NCBI RefSeq assembly: GCF_000721935.1 | Contig: NZ_KL585418.1 | Coordinates: 85,132-92,278 of the forward strand | Direction: 5' to 3' | DNA: 7,147 nt | DNA from: Streptomyces sp. NRRL WC-3549 | GTDB taxonomy: Bacteria; Actinomycetota; Actinomycetes; Streptomycetales; Streptomycetaceae | Shown: positions 1 through 7,147 of the stretch, in pieces | Layout: each line of letters opens with the position of its first letter | How positions within the stretch are numbered: the stretch's first letter is position 1 | Notes under the pieces: model-generated | What the model was told of the DNA's origin: nothing | Database searches by the model: none | Seen by the model: only the letters and a program-made list of their open reading frames with translations | Position numbers and translations under genes: made by a program

Positions 1-1
1 C

Positions 2-1057
2 CAGCCGTACCGGATCGGCGGCGGCGAGGTCCGGGTGGCCGCCTCGATCGGCGTCGCCTTCGCCGAACCCGGCATCACCCCCAAGGACCTCATGCGCAAC
101 GCCGACCTGGCGATGTACCGCGCCAAGGCCGGCGGCAAGGACCGGGTCGAGCTGTACGCCCCGCAGATGCAGGCCGAGGTCGTCCGCCGTTCCGAGCTGG
201 CGGCACGGCTGCGCACGGCCCTGCGGGACGGCGAGTTCTCCCTGCTGCACCAGCCGGTCGTCCATCTCGCCAGCGGTACGGTCGCGGCCGTCGCCGCCCA
301 GGCCCGCTGGCGCTCGGCCCAGGGCATCCTGTTCACCCCCGCCGAGTTCCTCCGGGTGGCCGGGGACAGCGACCGCGCGGCCGAGCTGGGCAGCTGGATG
401 CTGGAGGAGGCGGTCGAGCAGGCCGCCGACCGGGCCAGGGCCGGCCACCCCGTCGCCGTCTCGGTGCGGGTGTCGGCGGGCAGGCTCCTGGACCGCGGGC
501 AGCCCTTCGGCTCCGTCGAGGGCCTCCTCACCCGGTACGGGCTGCCCTCCGGCGCGCTGATGATCGAGGTCGGCGACAACGACCCACGGATCCCCTTCGA
601 CGACCTGGAGCAGCGGCTGGTCGCCCTGCGCAGACTCGGCGTACGGATCGCGCTCGACGGCTTCGGCAACGGCTACGCCGCGGTCAACGCCCTGCGCCGG
701 CTCCCGGTCGACGTGCTGAAGCTCGACCGGAACCTGGTCGAGGGGGTCGTGGAGTCGGCGCGGCTGCACAAGATCACCAGTGGTCTGCTGCGCATCGCCC
801 GGGACCTCGGCATGCAGTCCGTCGCCGACGGGGTCGACGGTCCCGAACAGGTCCGCGCCCTGCGGGCCATGGGGTGTACGCACGGCCAGGGAATGGCGTT
901 CTCCGGGCCCGTGGACGAGTACCGGCTGCGGCGCACCCTGGTCCGGGGGAGGTTCCCGGTGGCGGGCGGCGGCCCGGTGGCTCAGCCCGTGCTCGCGGGC
1001 GGCTGGATCCCGCTCCAGGGTCGTTCACATGATGAGACTCCCGTCCCACCCACTTGA
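2..1057 (+). CDS. GGDEF-EAL cyclic-di-GMP signalling protein, 3' part, with degenerate EAL domain
   Basis: The reading frame is open from base 2 and ends at TGA 1055-1057; the true start is outside the window. About the first 55 residues are the end of a GGDEF (diguanylate cyclase) domain, recognised by SIGVAFAE and the NADLAMYRAKAGGKDR stretch; the GGDEF signature itself is not visible. An EAL-type domain follows, from about base 230 to 955 (HQPVVHLASG, LDGFGNGY, LPVDVLKLDR, HGQGM), then a Pro/Gly-rich tail of about 35 residues. Active EAL domains hydrolyse c-di-GMP through acidic metal ligands. Here the EAL triplet reads AAQ (293-301), the usual Asn of VSVN is Arg (467-469), the second Asp of DDFG is Gly (659-661) and the Glu of AEGVE is Asp (827-829). 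The Glu of the ELTES-like site (566-568), the first Asp (656-658), the Lys (719-721) and the Gln of QG remain. I infer a domain that is inactive, perhaps a ligand sensor. Streptomyces homologues have N-terminal sensory or membrane parts that cannot be seen here. It may correspond to the gene called cdgF in Streptomyces, but I am not sure of that name. Confidence 0.9.
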   Translation, partial: QPYRIGGGEVRVAASIGVAFAEPGITPKDLMRNADLAMYRAKAGGKDRVELYAPQMQAEVVRRSELAARLRTALRDGEFSLLHQPVVHLASGTVAAVAAQARWRSAQGILFTPAEFLRVAGDSDRAAELGSWMLEEAVEQAADRARAGHPVAVSVRVSAGRLLDRGQPFGSVEGLLTRYGLPSGALMIEVGDNDPRIPFDDLEQRLVALRRLGVRIALDGFGNGYAAVNALRRLPVDVLKLDRNLVEGVVESARLHKITSGLLRIARDLGMQSVADGVDGPEQVRALRAMGCTHGQGMAFSGPVDEYRLRRTLVRGRFPVAGGGPVAQPVLAGGWIPLQGRSHDETPVPPT

Positions 1058-1090
1058 CACCGCGGGCGCCCCGGAGAGAGGGTCAATGCC

Positions 1091-1132
1091 ATGCGCACCC
1101 GAATTCTCGTACTTGGAAAGCGCGTCGGCTGA
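1091..1132 (+). CDS. ilvB leader peptide MRTRILVLGKRVG
   Basis: A 13-codon ORF runs from ATG at 1091 to TGA at 1130-1132. A strong purine-rich ribosome site, GGAGAGAGGG (1073-1082), lies 8 bases before the ATG. Residues 5-8 are Ile-Leu-Val-Leu (1103-1114) and residue 12 is Val, so 5 of 13 residues are the branched-chain end products of the downstream genes. Several codons are ones a high-GC Streptomyces uses seldom: CGA, ATT, GTA, CTT and GGA lie close together at 1100-1117. The surrounding genes mostly use ATC, GTC/GTG and CTC/CTG, so the choice looks selected to slow or sensitise decoding. The peptide is expected to act only in cis through ribosome position. It is far too short to be found by normal gene calling. 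Confidence 0.88.
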   Translation: MRTRILVLGKRVG

Positions 1133-1176
1133 AGCAGGATCACTCATGGACATCCTGCAGACCGCACCGGCGCGCT
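1119..1176 (+). promoter_or_regulatory. nested RNA stem-loops linking the leader ORF to the terminator
   Basis: Bases 1119-1128 (AGCGCGTCGG, the last leader codons) can pair with 1167-1176 (CCGGCGCGCT) in a continuous 10-bp helix containing one G-U pair. Inside it, GCAGGAT (1134-1140) pairs perfectly with ATCCTGC (1152-1158) around an 11-base loop. The outer helix ends exactly one base before the terminator stem. A ribosome finishing the leader peptide would cover the 5' arm and prevent this helix, whereas one stalled at the Ile/Leu/Val codons would sit at its edge. The pairings are seen in the sequence; their regulatory role (pause, anti-antiterminator or other) is inferred. Confidence 0.65.
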
Positions 1177-1210
1177 CCCCTCGCTTGCCTCACGGCACGA
1201 GGGGTTTTTT
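1177..1210 (+). terminator. ilvB attenuator terminator
   Basis: CCCCTCG (1177-1183) pairs perfectly with CGAGGGG (1198-1204). After a 2-base bulge (1184-1185), an inner stem of TGCC (1186-1189) and GGCA (1194-1197) closes a TCAC tetraloop. Six Ts (1205-1210) follow directly. A run of six Ts is striking in sequence this GC-rich, and with the stem it is a textbook intrinsic terminator, placed after the leader ORF and 69 bases before the ilvB start. Confidence 0.92.
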
Positions 1211-1264
1211 GTTGCACCGGTGGCACTCAAAACACCACAAACACCCCGCATGAACACCAGCTTC

Positions 1265-1272
1265 GAGAAGAG
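1265..1272 (+). promoter_or_regulatory. ribosome site that decides the ilvB start
   Basis: GAGAAGAG ends 7 bases before ATG 1280. The frame is open further upstream, with ATG at 1250 and 1274 and GTG at 1220. The first has no purine-rich site at a useful distance, 1274 would sit only 1 base after this site, and 1220 lies just after the terminator T tract. ATG 1280 is therefore preferred. Confidence 0.65.
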
Positions 1273-1279
1273 AATGCCG

Positions 1280-3130
1280 ATGACCGAGCAGGCCACCGGG
1301 GCCCAGCACCCGCAGCCGCGGGCCCGTAACGGCGGACCGTCCTCCGCCTCCGTCGAGTACCTCACGGGCGCGCAGTCCCTCATCCGTTCTCTCGAGGAAG
1401 TCGGCGCCGACACCGTATTCGGCCTCCCCGGCGGCTGCATCCTCCCGGCGTACGACCCGCTGATGGACTCCACCCGGGTCCGCCACATCCTCGTCCGCCA
1501 CGAGCAGGGCGCCGGTCACGCCGCCACCGGCTACGCGCAGGCCACCGGCAAGGTCGGTGTCTGCATGGTCACCTCGGGGCCCGGGGCGACCAACCTGGTC
1601 ACCCCGATCGCCGACGCGGCCATGGACTCCGTGCCGCTGGTCGCGATCACCGGCCAGGTGGCCTCCGGCGCGATCGGTACGGACGCTTTCCAGGAAGCCG
1701 ACATCTGCGGCATCACCATGCCGATCACGAAGCACAACTTCCTGGTCACCCGCGCCGAGGACATCGCGCACACGGTCGCCGAGGCCTTCCACATCGCCTC
1801 CACCGGCCGCCCCGGCCCGGTCCTGGTCGACATCGCCAAGGACGCGCTGCAGGCCAAGACCGCCTTCAGCTGGCCCCCGGCGATGGACCTGCCCGGCTAC
1901 CGCCCGGTCACCAAGCCGCACGCCAAGCAGATCCGCGAGGCCGCCAAGCTCATCACCCAGGCCCAGCGCCCGGTGCTCTACGTCGGCGGCGGTGTCCTCA
2001 AGGCCCACGCCACCGCCGAGCTGAAGGTCCTGGCGGAGCTGACCGGAGCGCCCGTCACCACCACCCTGATGGCGCTGGGCGCCTTCCCCGACAGCCACCC
2101 GCTGCACGTGGGGATGCCCGGCATGCACGGTTCGGTCACCGCCGTCACCGCGCTGCAGAAGGCCGACCTGATCGTCGCGCTCGGCGCCAGGTTCGACGAC
2201 CGCGTCACCGGCAAGCTGGACAGCTTCGCCCCGTACGCCAAGATCGTCCACGCCGACATCGACCCGGCCGAGATCGGCAAGAACCGCGCCGCCGACGTGC
2301 CGATCGTCGGGGACGCCCGCGAGGTCATCGCCGACCTCGTCCAGGCCGTCCAGGCCGAGCACACCGAGGGCCACACCGGCGACTACAGCGCCTGGTGGAA
2401 GGACCTGAACCGCTGGCGCGAGACCTACCCGGTCGGCTACGACCTGCCCGAGGACGGCAGCCTCTCCCCGCAGCAGGTCATCCAGCGCATCGGCCAACTC
2501 GCCCCCGAGGGCACCATCTTCGCGGCGGGCGTCGGCCAGCACCAGATGTGGGCCTCCCACTTCATCGACTACGAGCAGCCCGCCACCTGGCTCAACTCAG
2601 GCGGCGCCGGGACGATGGGCTACGCGGTCCCGGCCGCGATGGGCGCCAAGGCCGGCATGCCGGACCGCACGGTCTGGGCGATCGACGGCGACGGCTGCTT
2701 CCAGATGACCAACCAGGAACTCACCACCTGCGCGCTCAACAACATCCCGATCAAGGTCGCCGTCATCAACAACGGCGCCCTCGGGATGGTCCGCCAGTGG
2801 CAGACCCTCTTCTACAACCAGCGGTACTCCAACACCGTGCTGCACTCCGGCCCGGACGCGGACGGCGCCCCCGCCCGGGGCACCCGGGTCCCCGACTTCG
2901 TCAAGCTGTCGGAGGCCATGGGCTGCTACTCCATCCGCTGCGAGGACCCCGCCGACCTGGACAAGGTCATCGCGGAGGCCAACGCGGTCAACGACCGCCC
3001 GGTCGTCATCGACTTCATCGTCCACGAGGACGCCATGGTGTGGCCGATGGTGGCCGCCGGCACCTCCAACGACGAGGTCATGGCCGCCCGCGGCGTCCGC
3101 CCCGACTTCGGCGACAACGAAGACGACTGA
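1280..3130 (+). CDS. ilvB: acetohydroxyacid synthase (acetolactate synthase), large catalytic subunit
   Basis: IlvB is the ThDP-, Mg- and FAD-dependent cytoplasmic enzyme that joins two pyruvates to 2-acetolactate, or pyruvate and 2-oxobutyrate to 2-acetohydroxybutyrate, the first common step to Val, Leu and Ile. The chosen start (MTEQATG) gives 616 residues, normal for the family, including a low-complexity N-terminal extension of about 25 residues. The pyrimidine-binding domain comes first, with VFGLPGG (47-52) and the catalytic Glu75 in [14 protein letters not shown]. The central FAD-associated domain follows, with GMPGMHGS and [10 protein letters not shown] (about 278-311). The pyrophosphate-binding domain is last, with a GDG motif (470-472) and NN (497-498) that bind the metal and ThDP, and GMVRQW (Trp507). 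Cys53 and Ala128 lie at sites known in plant enzymes for herbicide resistance. It is preceded by an attenuator and followed after 22 bases by ilvN, its regulatory subunit, so the two are surely cotranscribed. The identification is secure; only the exact start is open (1274 would add two residues). Confidence 0.97.
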   Translation: MTEQATGAQHPQPRARNGGPSSASVEYLTGAQSLIRSLEEVGADTVFGLPGGCILPAYDPLMDSTRVRHILVRHEQGAGHAATGYAQATGKVGVCMVTSGPGATNLVTPIADAAMDSVPLVAITGQVASGAIGTDAFQEADICGITMPITKHNFLVTRAEDIAHTVAEAFHIASTGRPGPVLVDIAKDALQAKTAFSWPPAMDLPGYRPVTKPHAKQIREAAKLITQAQRPVLYVGGGVLKAHATAELKVLAELTGAPVTTTLMALGAFPDSHPLHVGMPGMHGSVTAVTALQKADLIVALGARFDDRVTGKLDSFAPYAKIVHADIDPAEIGKNRAADVPIVGDAREVIADLVQAVQAEHTEGHTGDYSAWWKDLNRWRETYPVGYDLPEDGSLSPQQVIQRIGQLAPEGTIFAAGVGQHQMWASHFIDYEQPATWLNSGGAGTMGYAVPAAMGAKAGMPDRTVWAIDGDGCFQMTNQELTTCALNNIPIKVAVINNGALGMVRQWQTLFYNQRYSNTVLHSGPDADGAPARGTRVPDFVKLSEAMGCYSIRCEDPADLDKVIAEANAVNDRPVVIDFIVHEDAMVWPMVAAGTSNDEVMAARGVRPDFGDNEDD

Positions 3131-3152
3131 GAGACAGAGAGAGACCGACTCC

Positions 3153-3680
3153 ATGTCCACGAAGCACACGCTCTCCGTCCTGGTCGAGAACAAGCCGGGT
3201 GTCCTCGCCCGGATCACCGCCCTGTTCTCCCGGCGCGGGTTCAACATCGACTCGCTCGCCGTCGGTACCACCGAACACCCCGACATCTCCCGCATCACGA
3301 TCGTGGTGAATGTCGAGGGCCTGCCCCTGGAGCAGGTGACCAAGCAGCTCAACAAGCTGGTCAACGTCCTGAAGATCGTCGAACTCGAGCCGGCCGCTGC
3401 GATCCAGCGGGAGCTCGTCCTGGTGAAGGTCCGCGCGGACAACGAGACCCGCTCCCAGATCGTCGAGATCGTCCAGCTGTTCCGCGCCAAGACCGTGGAC
3501 GTCTCCCCGGAGGCCGTCACGATCGAGGCGACGGGAGGCGCCGACAAGCTGGAGGCCATGCTCAAGATGCTCGAACCCTTCGGCATCAAGGAGCTCGTCC
3601 AGTCCGGCACCATCGCCATAGGGCGCGGCGCGCGCTCGATCACCGACCGTTCCCTGCGCGCACTCGACCGCTCGGCGTAG
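3153..3680 (+). CDS. ilvN: acetohydroxyacid synthase, small regulatory subunit
   Basis: IlvN binds IlvB, raises its activity and gives feedback control by valine. The protein is 175 residues, a usual length for bacterial small subunits. The N-terminal ACT domain (about 5-78) begins LSVLVENKPGVLARITALF and continues RRGFNIDSLAVG. Asn13, Gly16 and Asn31 match the Asn11, Gly14 and Asn29 of E. coli IlvH that form the valine site, so I expect valine sensitivity to be kept. The C-terminal regulatory-subunit domain runs from about 85 to 160 (RELVLVKVRAD, TGGADKLEAML, SGTIAIGRG). The ATG follows a GAGAGAGA site (3137-3144) by 8 bases. The entire 22-base gap after ilvB is purine-rich, with a short GA repeat, and leaves no room for a promoter, so ilvB and ilvN form one transcript. 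The reading frame is intact, with TAG at 3678-3680. Confidence 0.97.
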   Translation: MSTKHTLSVLVENKPGVLARITALFSRRGFNIDSLAVGTTEHPDISRITIVVNVEGLPLEQVTKQLNKLVNVLKIVELEPAAAIQRELVLVKVRADNETRSQIVEIVQLFRAKTVDVSPEAVTIEATGGADKLEAMLKMLEPFGIKELVQSGTIAIGRGARSITDRSLRALDRSA

Positions 3681-4787
<1,107 letters not shown>

Positions 4788-4793
4788 TCCTCA

Positions 4794-4825
4794 CCGGGGG
4801 CGGGCCCGCACGGGCCCGCCCCCGG
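4794..4825 (+). terminator. terminator after ilvC
   Basis: A perfect 14-bp inverted repeat, 4794-4807 with 4812-4825, is closed by a GCAC tetraloop; every pair is G-C. It begins 6 bases after the ilvC stop. There is no T tract, which is common for Streptomyces terminators. A second, imperfect stem (4826-4837 with 4853-4864, 10 pairs and two mismatches) follows directly and may help. Confidence 0.85.
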
Positions 4826-4930
4826 GCCTCCCGCCCCGTGTCACTGCGGGCCGGGGAGGGCGGCGCGAGACGCTTCCCGTACGTCTGTACACGCCGTCCG
4901 CCCCGTGCGGGTGATCCTTCCGCCGGGGCG

Positions 4931-4959
4931 CAGACCGGGCCCGGCCGCATGACTAGACT
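4931..4959 (+). promoter_or_regulatory. candidate serA promoter
   Basis: TAGACT (4954-4959) is a good match to the TANNNT -10 box of the main Streptomyces sigma factor. CAGACC (4931-4936), 17 bases upstream, is a weak -35 sharing the central GAC of TTGACA. Transcription would start near 4966, giving an untranslated leader of about 109 bases. The location, between the ilvC terminator and serA, supports the call. It is judged by eye only. Confidence 0.5.
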
Positions 4960-5030
4960 GCTCCACACATACACGCGTCAGGGCCCACAGTGTCGTGCGT
5001 CTTCCACGCGGCTAGCCCCTCCACCGCCTG

Positions 5031-5048
5031 CGGCCGTCGGGACGGCCG
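5031..5048 (+). repeat. hairpin in the serA 5' leader
   Basis: CGGCCGT (5031-5037) pairs perfectly with ACGGCCG (5042-5048) around a CGGG tetraloop, 26 bases before the serA start codon. An alternative stem, TGCGG (5029-5033) with CCGCA (5050-5054), shares bases with it. It could affect mRNA stability or translation, or just reflect high GC content. Confidence 0.45.
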
Positions 5049-5064
5049 TCCGCACTGGACTTGT

Positions 5065-5069
5065 GAGGA
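5065..5069 (+). promoter_or_regulatory. ribosome site that decides the serA start
   Basis: GAGGA ends 5 bases before GTG 5075. Another in-frame GTG at 5063 overlaps this region and would have no site of its own, so 5075 (reading MSSKPVVLIAEE) is chosen. Confidence 0.75.
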
Positions 5070-5074
5070 CACAC

Positions 5075-6667
5075 GTGAGCTCGAAACCTGTCGTACTCAT
5101 CGCCGAAGAGCTGTCGCCCGCCACGGTCGACGCTCTGGGTCCGGACTTCGAGATCCGGCACTGCAACGGCGCGGACCGCGCCGAACTCCTCCCCGCGATC
5201 GCCGGCGTCGACGCGATCCTGGTGCGCTCCGCCACCAAGGTCGACGCGGAGGCCATCGCCGCCGCGAAGCAGCTCAAGGTCGTCGCCCGCGCCGGTGTCG
5301 GCCTGGACAACGTGGACGTCTCCGCGGCCACCAAGGCCGGCGTGATGGTCGTCAACGCCCCGACGTCCAACATCGTCACCGCCGCCGAGCTGGCGTGCGG
5401 TCTGCTGGTGGCCACCGCGCGCCACATCCCGCAGGCCAACACCGCCCTGAAGAACGGCGAGTGGAAGCGGTCCAAGTACACCGGTGTCGAGCTCAGCGAG
5501 AAGGTCCTGGGCGTCGTCGGCCTCGGCCGCATCGGCGTGCTGGTCGCCCAGCGCATGTCGGCCTTCGGGATGAAGATCGTCGCGTACGACCCCTACGTCC
5601 AGCCGGCCCGCGCCGCGCAGATGGGCGTCAAGCTCCTGACGCTGGACGAGCTGCTGGAGGTCGCCGACTTCATCACGGTGCACCTCCCCAAGACCCCCGA
5701 GACGCTCGGCCTGATCGGCGACGAGGCGCTGCACAAGGTGAAGCCCTCGGTGCGCATCGTCAACGCCGCGCGCGGCGGCATCGTCGACGAGGAGGCGCTG
5801 GCCTCCGCGCTCAAGGAGGGCCGGGTCGCGGGCGCCGGACTCGACGTGTACGCCAAGGAGCCCTGCACGGACTCCCCGCTGTTCCAGTTCGACCAGGTCG
5901 TCTGCACCCCGCACCTGGGCGCCTCCACCGACGAGGCGCAGGAGAAGGCCGGTATCGCGGTCGCCAAGTCCGTCCGCCTCGCACTCGCCGGTGAGCTCGT
6001 ACCGGACGCGGTCAACGTCCAGGGCGGCGTCATCGCCGAGGACGTGCGTCCGGGGCTGCCCCTCGCCGAGAAGCTCGGCCGGATCTTCACCGCGCTCTCC
6101 GGCGAGGTCGCGGCCCGGCTCGACGTCGAGGTCTACGGCGAGATCACCCAGCACGACGTGAAGGTGCTCGAACTCTCCGCGCTCAAGGGCGTGTTCGAGG
6201 ACGTCGTCGACGAGACCGTGTCCTACGTCAACGCGCCGCTTTTCGCCCAGGAGCGCGGGGTCGAGGTCCGCCTCACCACCAGCTCCGAGTCGCCCGAGCA
6301 CCGCAACGTGGTGACCGTGCGCGGCACCCTGGCCAACGGCGAGGAGGTCGCGGTCTCCGGCACGCTGGCCGGCCCCAAGCACCTCCAGAAGATCGTCGCC
6401 ATCGGCGAGCACGACGTGGACCTGGCGCTCGCCGACCACATGGTCGTCCTGCGCTACGAGGACCGTCCGGGTGTCGTCGGCGCGGTCGGCAAGATCCTCG
6501 GCGAGGCCGGGCTGAACATCGCGGGCATGCAGGTCTCCCGCCAGGACGCGGGCGGGGAGGCGCTGGTCGTCCTCACCGTGGACGACACCATCCCGCAGTC
6601 CGTGCTGAGCGAGATCGCTGAGGAGATCGGCGCCACCTCGGCCCGCTCGGTCAACCTGACGGACTGA
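5075..6667 (+). CDS. serA: D-3-phosphoglycerate dehydrogenase, long form with ACT domain
   Basis: SerA oxidises 3-phosphoglycerate to 3-phosphohydroxypyruvate with NAD+, the first committed step of serine (and so glycine and cysteine) synthesis. The 530 residues match the long actinobacterial and Bacillus form. The split substrate-binding part begins at residue 1, and RAGVGLDNVD (72-81) is typical of D-2-hydroxyacid dehydrogenases. The NAD domain has GLGRIG (149-154) and an Asp after strand two (YDPYVQP, 171-177), which favours NAD+. The catalytic triad appears as Arg233 (NAARGG), Glu262 (KEPC) and His280 (TPHLGAS). From about 318 to 452 is the intervening allosteric substrate-binding domain, and from about 456 to 530 an ACT domain (LRYEDRPGVVGAVGKIL, GLNIAGMQVSR) that binds serine for feedback in the Mycobacterium tuberculosis enzyme. 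It is separated from ilvC by a strong terminator and has its own likely promoter, so its closeness to the ilv genes is probably synteny and not one operon. Confidence 0.97.
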   Translation: MSSKPVVLIAEELSPATVDALGPDFEIRHCNGADRAELLPAIAGVDAILVRSATKVDAEAIAAAKQLKVVARAGVGLDNVDVSAATKAGVMVVNAPTSNIVTAAELACGLLVATARHIPQANTALKNGEWKRSKYTGVELSEKVLGVVGLGRIGVLVAQRMSAFGMKIVAYDPYVQPARAAQMGVKLLTLDELLEVADFITVHLPKTPETLGLIGDEALHKVKPSVRIVNAARGGIVDEEALASALKEGRVAGAGLDVYAKEPCTDSPLFQFDQVVCTPHLGASTDEAQEKAGIAVAKSVRLALAGELVPDAVNVQGGVIAEDVRPGLPLAEKLGRIFTALSGEVAARLDVEVYGEITQHDVKVLELSALKGVFEDVVDETVSYVNAPLFAQERGVEVRLTTSSESPEHRNVVTVRGTLANGEEVAVSGTLAGPKHLQKIVAIGEHDVDLALADHMVVLRYEDRPGVVGAVGKILGEAGLNIAGMQVSRQDAGGEALVVLTVDDTIPQSVLSEIAEEIGATSARSVNLTD

Positions 6668-6681
6668 CCCACGGCGCCCAC

Positions 6682-6714
6682 GGCCGTGTCCTCCACGAAC
6701 GGGCGGACACGGCC
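6682..6714. terminator. bidirectional terminator between serA and the convergent regulator gene
   Basis: GGCCGTGTCC (6682-6691) pairs perfectly with GGACACGGCC (6705-6714) around a 13-base loop, starting 15 bases after the serA stop. The two flanking genes converge here, so one hairpin can serve both. Its last base is also the last base of the opposing gene's TAG stop codon. There is no T tract on either side. Confidence 0.75.
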
Positions 6715-7147
6715 TACAGCCGGGCCGCCTTCAGCGCCATGTGCAGCAGCAGCCGGTCCTCGCCGTCGCCCAGGTCGAGGCCGGTGAGCTGTTCGACCCG
6801 GCCCAGGCGGTAGTACAGCGTCTGCCGGTGGATGCCCAGCAGGGCCGCCGTCCGGCTCGCCTGGCCCGCGCAGTCGAGGAACACCTCGGCGGTGCGGGCC
6901 AGCTCCTTGTGCGAGCCGTCCAGCAGGGTGCGGGCGACGGGGTCCGGCGTCCGGGGCAGCGCGGTGAGCAGCCGGTACGGTCCGATGGACGACCAGGCGG
7001 CGACCGGCCCGAAGCGCGGCTCCGCGTGGGCCGCGCGCGCGGCGGACCGGGCCTCGTGCCAGGAGGCGGCCAGCTCCGCCAGGCCCCGCCGGGCGGTGGC
7101 GATCCCCGCGGTGGCGCCGGGCCCGGCCGTCGTCCGCAGCCGGTCCG
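6714..7147 (-). CDS. PucR/CdaR-type transcriptional regulator, C-terminal part
   Basis: Reading the minus strand, a frame enters from the right edge of the window and ends at TAG (6716-6714), giving 143 codons of a longer protein whose start is outside. The last 60 residues or so form the C-terminal helix-turn-helix of the PucR/CdaR family: [15 protein letters not shown], then [19 protein letters not shown], then [20 protein letters not shown], ending MALKAARL. The part before it ([20 protein letters not shown], then [20 protein letters not shown]) resembles the degenerate GGDEF-like middle domain usual in this family. Such proteins are cytoplasmic DNA-binding activators of purine, sugar-acid, proline or other catabolic genes; the visible part gives no hint of the ligand or target. 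Composition and codon use match the neighbours. It converges on serA, with 46 bases between the stops. The family is clear, the specific role is not. Confidence 0.88.
   Translation of the reverse strand, partial: DRLRTTAGPGATAGIATARRGLAELAASWHEARSAARAAHAEPRFGPVAAWSSIGPYRLLTALPRTPDPVARTLLDGSHKELARTAEVFLDCAGQASRTAALLGIHRQTLYYRLGRVEQLTGLDLGDGEDRLLLHMALKAARL

Larger units (their letters stand above)
1058..1279 (+). promoter_or_regulatory. ilvB leader region: probable branched-chain amino acid attenuator
   Basis: This 222-base gap between the GGDEF-EAL stop and ilvB holds, in order, a purine-rich ribosome site, a 13-codon ORF rich in Ile/Leu/Val, two nested RNA stems, a terminator hairpin with a T tract, and about 70 bases of A/C-rich sequence before the ilvB start. 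This is the layout of translation-coupled transcription attenuation. Attenuators before ilvB have been described in actinobacteria by comparative genomics, and this one fits that class. In the model, a ribosome moving freely through the leader ORF allows the terminator to form, while stalling for lack of Ile, Leu or Val favours read-through into ilvB. I could not settle which strand forms the antiterminator, and I see no convincing promoter within the gap, so the transcript probably starts upstream, inside the end of the preceding gene. Confidence 0.85.
4826..5074 (+). other. ilvC-serA intergenic region
   Basis: This 249-base non-coding stretch follows the ilvC terminator. It holds the imperfect second stem (4826-4864), a probable serA promoter near 4931-4959, and a leader of about 110 bases with a hairpin at 5031-5048. 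The serA frame stays open through it, but there is no good start with a ribosome site and the translation is arginine/proline-rich noise, so I read it as non-coding. No riboswitch class was recognised. Confidence 0.6.

Noticed and set aside
1054..1059. TTGACA, a perfect -35 box, overlapping the stop codon of the GGDEF-EAL gene and just upstream of the ilvB leader.
   Set aside because: No TANNNT-like -10 box lies 16-19 bases downstream, where the sequence is the GA-rich ribosome site of the leader peptide. Starting there would also remove that site from the transcript.
1220..1279. Extension of the ilvB frame upstream to GTG 1220 or ATG 1250.
   Set aside because: No ribosome site precedes them, and GTG 1220 lies just after the terminator T tract. 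The GAGAAGAG site favours ATG 1280.
1190..2560. Long minus-strand frame opposite ilvB (456 residues), and similar long antisense frames opposite ilvC and serA.
   Set aside because: High-GC coding sequence often leaves the antisense frame open. The translations are repetitive in Gly, Asp, Val and Leu with no family motifs, while the plus strand encodes clear enzymes.
3129..3144. GA-rich short repeat between ilvB and ilvN.
   Set aside because: It is adequately explained as the ribosome binding region of ilvN; too short to be treated as a separate repeat element.

Overview
The window is very GC-rich, its codons end mostly in G or C, and its gene order is a GGDEF/EAL gene, ilvB, ilvN, ilvC, serA. 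This points to a Streptomyces chromosome (or a very close actinomycete). From memory, the same order occurs in the core of the Streptomyces coelicolor chromosome around SCO5511-SCO5515. The region looks like conserved core metabolism. I see no insertion sequence, phage, CRISPR, tRNA/rRNA or other sign of transfer.

Layout. (1) Bases 2-1057 hold the 3' part of a GGDEF-EAL (cyclic-di-GMP type) gene whose start lies outside the window; its EAL domain has lost several catalytic residues. (2) Bases 1058-1279 are the ilvB leader. It holds a 13-codon leader peptide reading MRTRILVLGKRVG, followed by RNA stems and an intrinsic terminator with six Ts, which together look like a branched-chain amino acid attenuator. 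(3) ilvB (1280-3130) and ilvN (3153-3680) are 22 bases apart and encode the catalytic and regulatory subunits of acetohydroxyacid synthase. (4) After a 105-base gap comes ilvC (3786-4787), ketol-acid reductoisomerase, closed by a perfect 14-bp stem. (5) A 249-base stretch carries a likely promoter and 5' UTR for serA (5075-6667), the long, ACT-containing form of phosphoglycerate dehydrogenase. (6) A 10-bp stem lies between serA and a convergent minus-strand gene. The visible 3' part of that gene (6714-7147) encodes the C-terminal helix-turn-helix of a PucR/CdaR-type regulator.

How the genes work together. IlvBN makes acetolactate or acetohydroxybutyrate, and IlvC converts these to the dihydroxy acids on the way to valine, isoleucine and leucine. 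The leader would let ribosome stalling at Ile, Leu or Val codons control transcription into ilvB, while IlvN provides feedback at the enzyme level. SerA starts serine synthesis and appears to be a separate transcription unit. The c-di-GMP gene upstream and the PucR-type gene downstream are neighbours with no visible functional link.

I found no evidence of an undescribed system. The points most worth a second look are the attenuator and the degenerate EAL domain.
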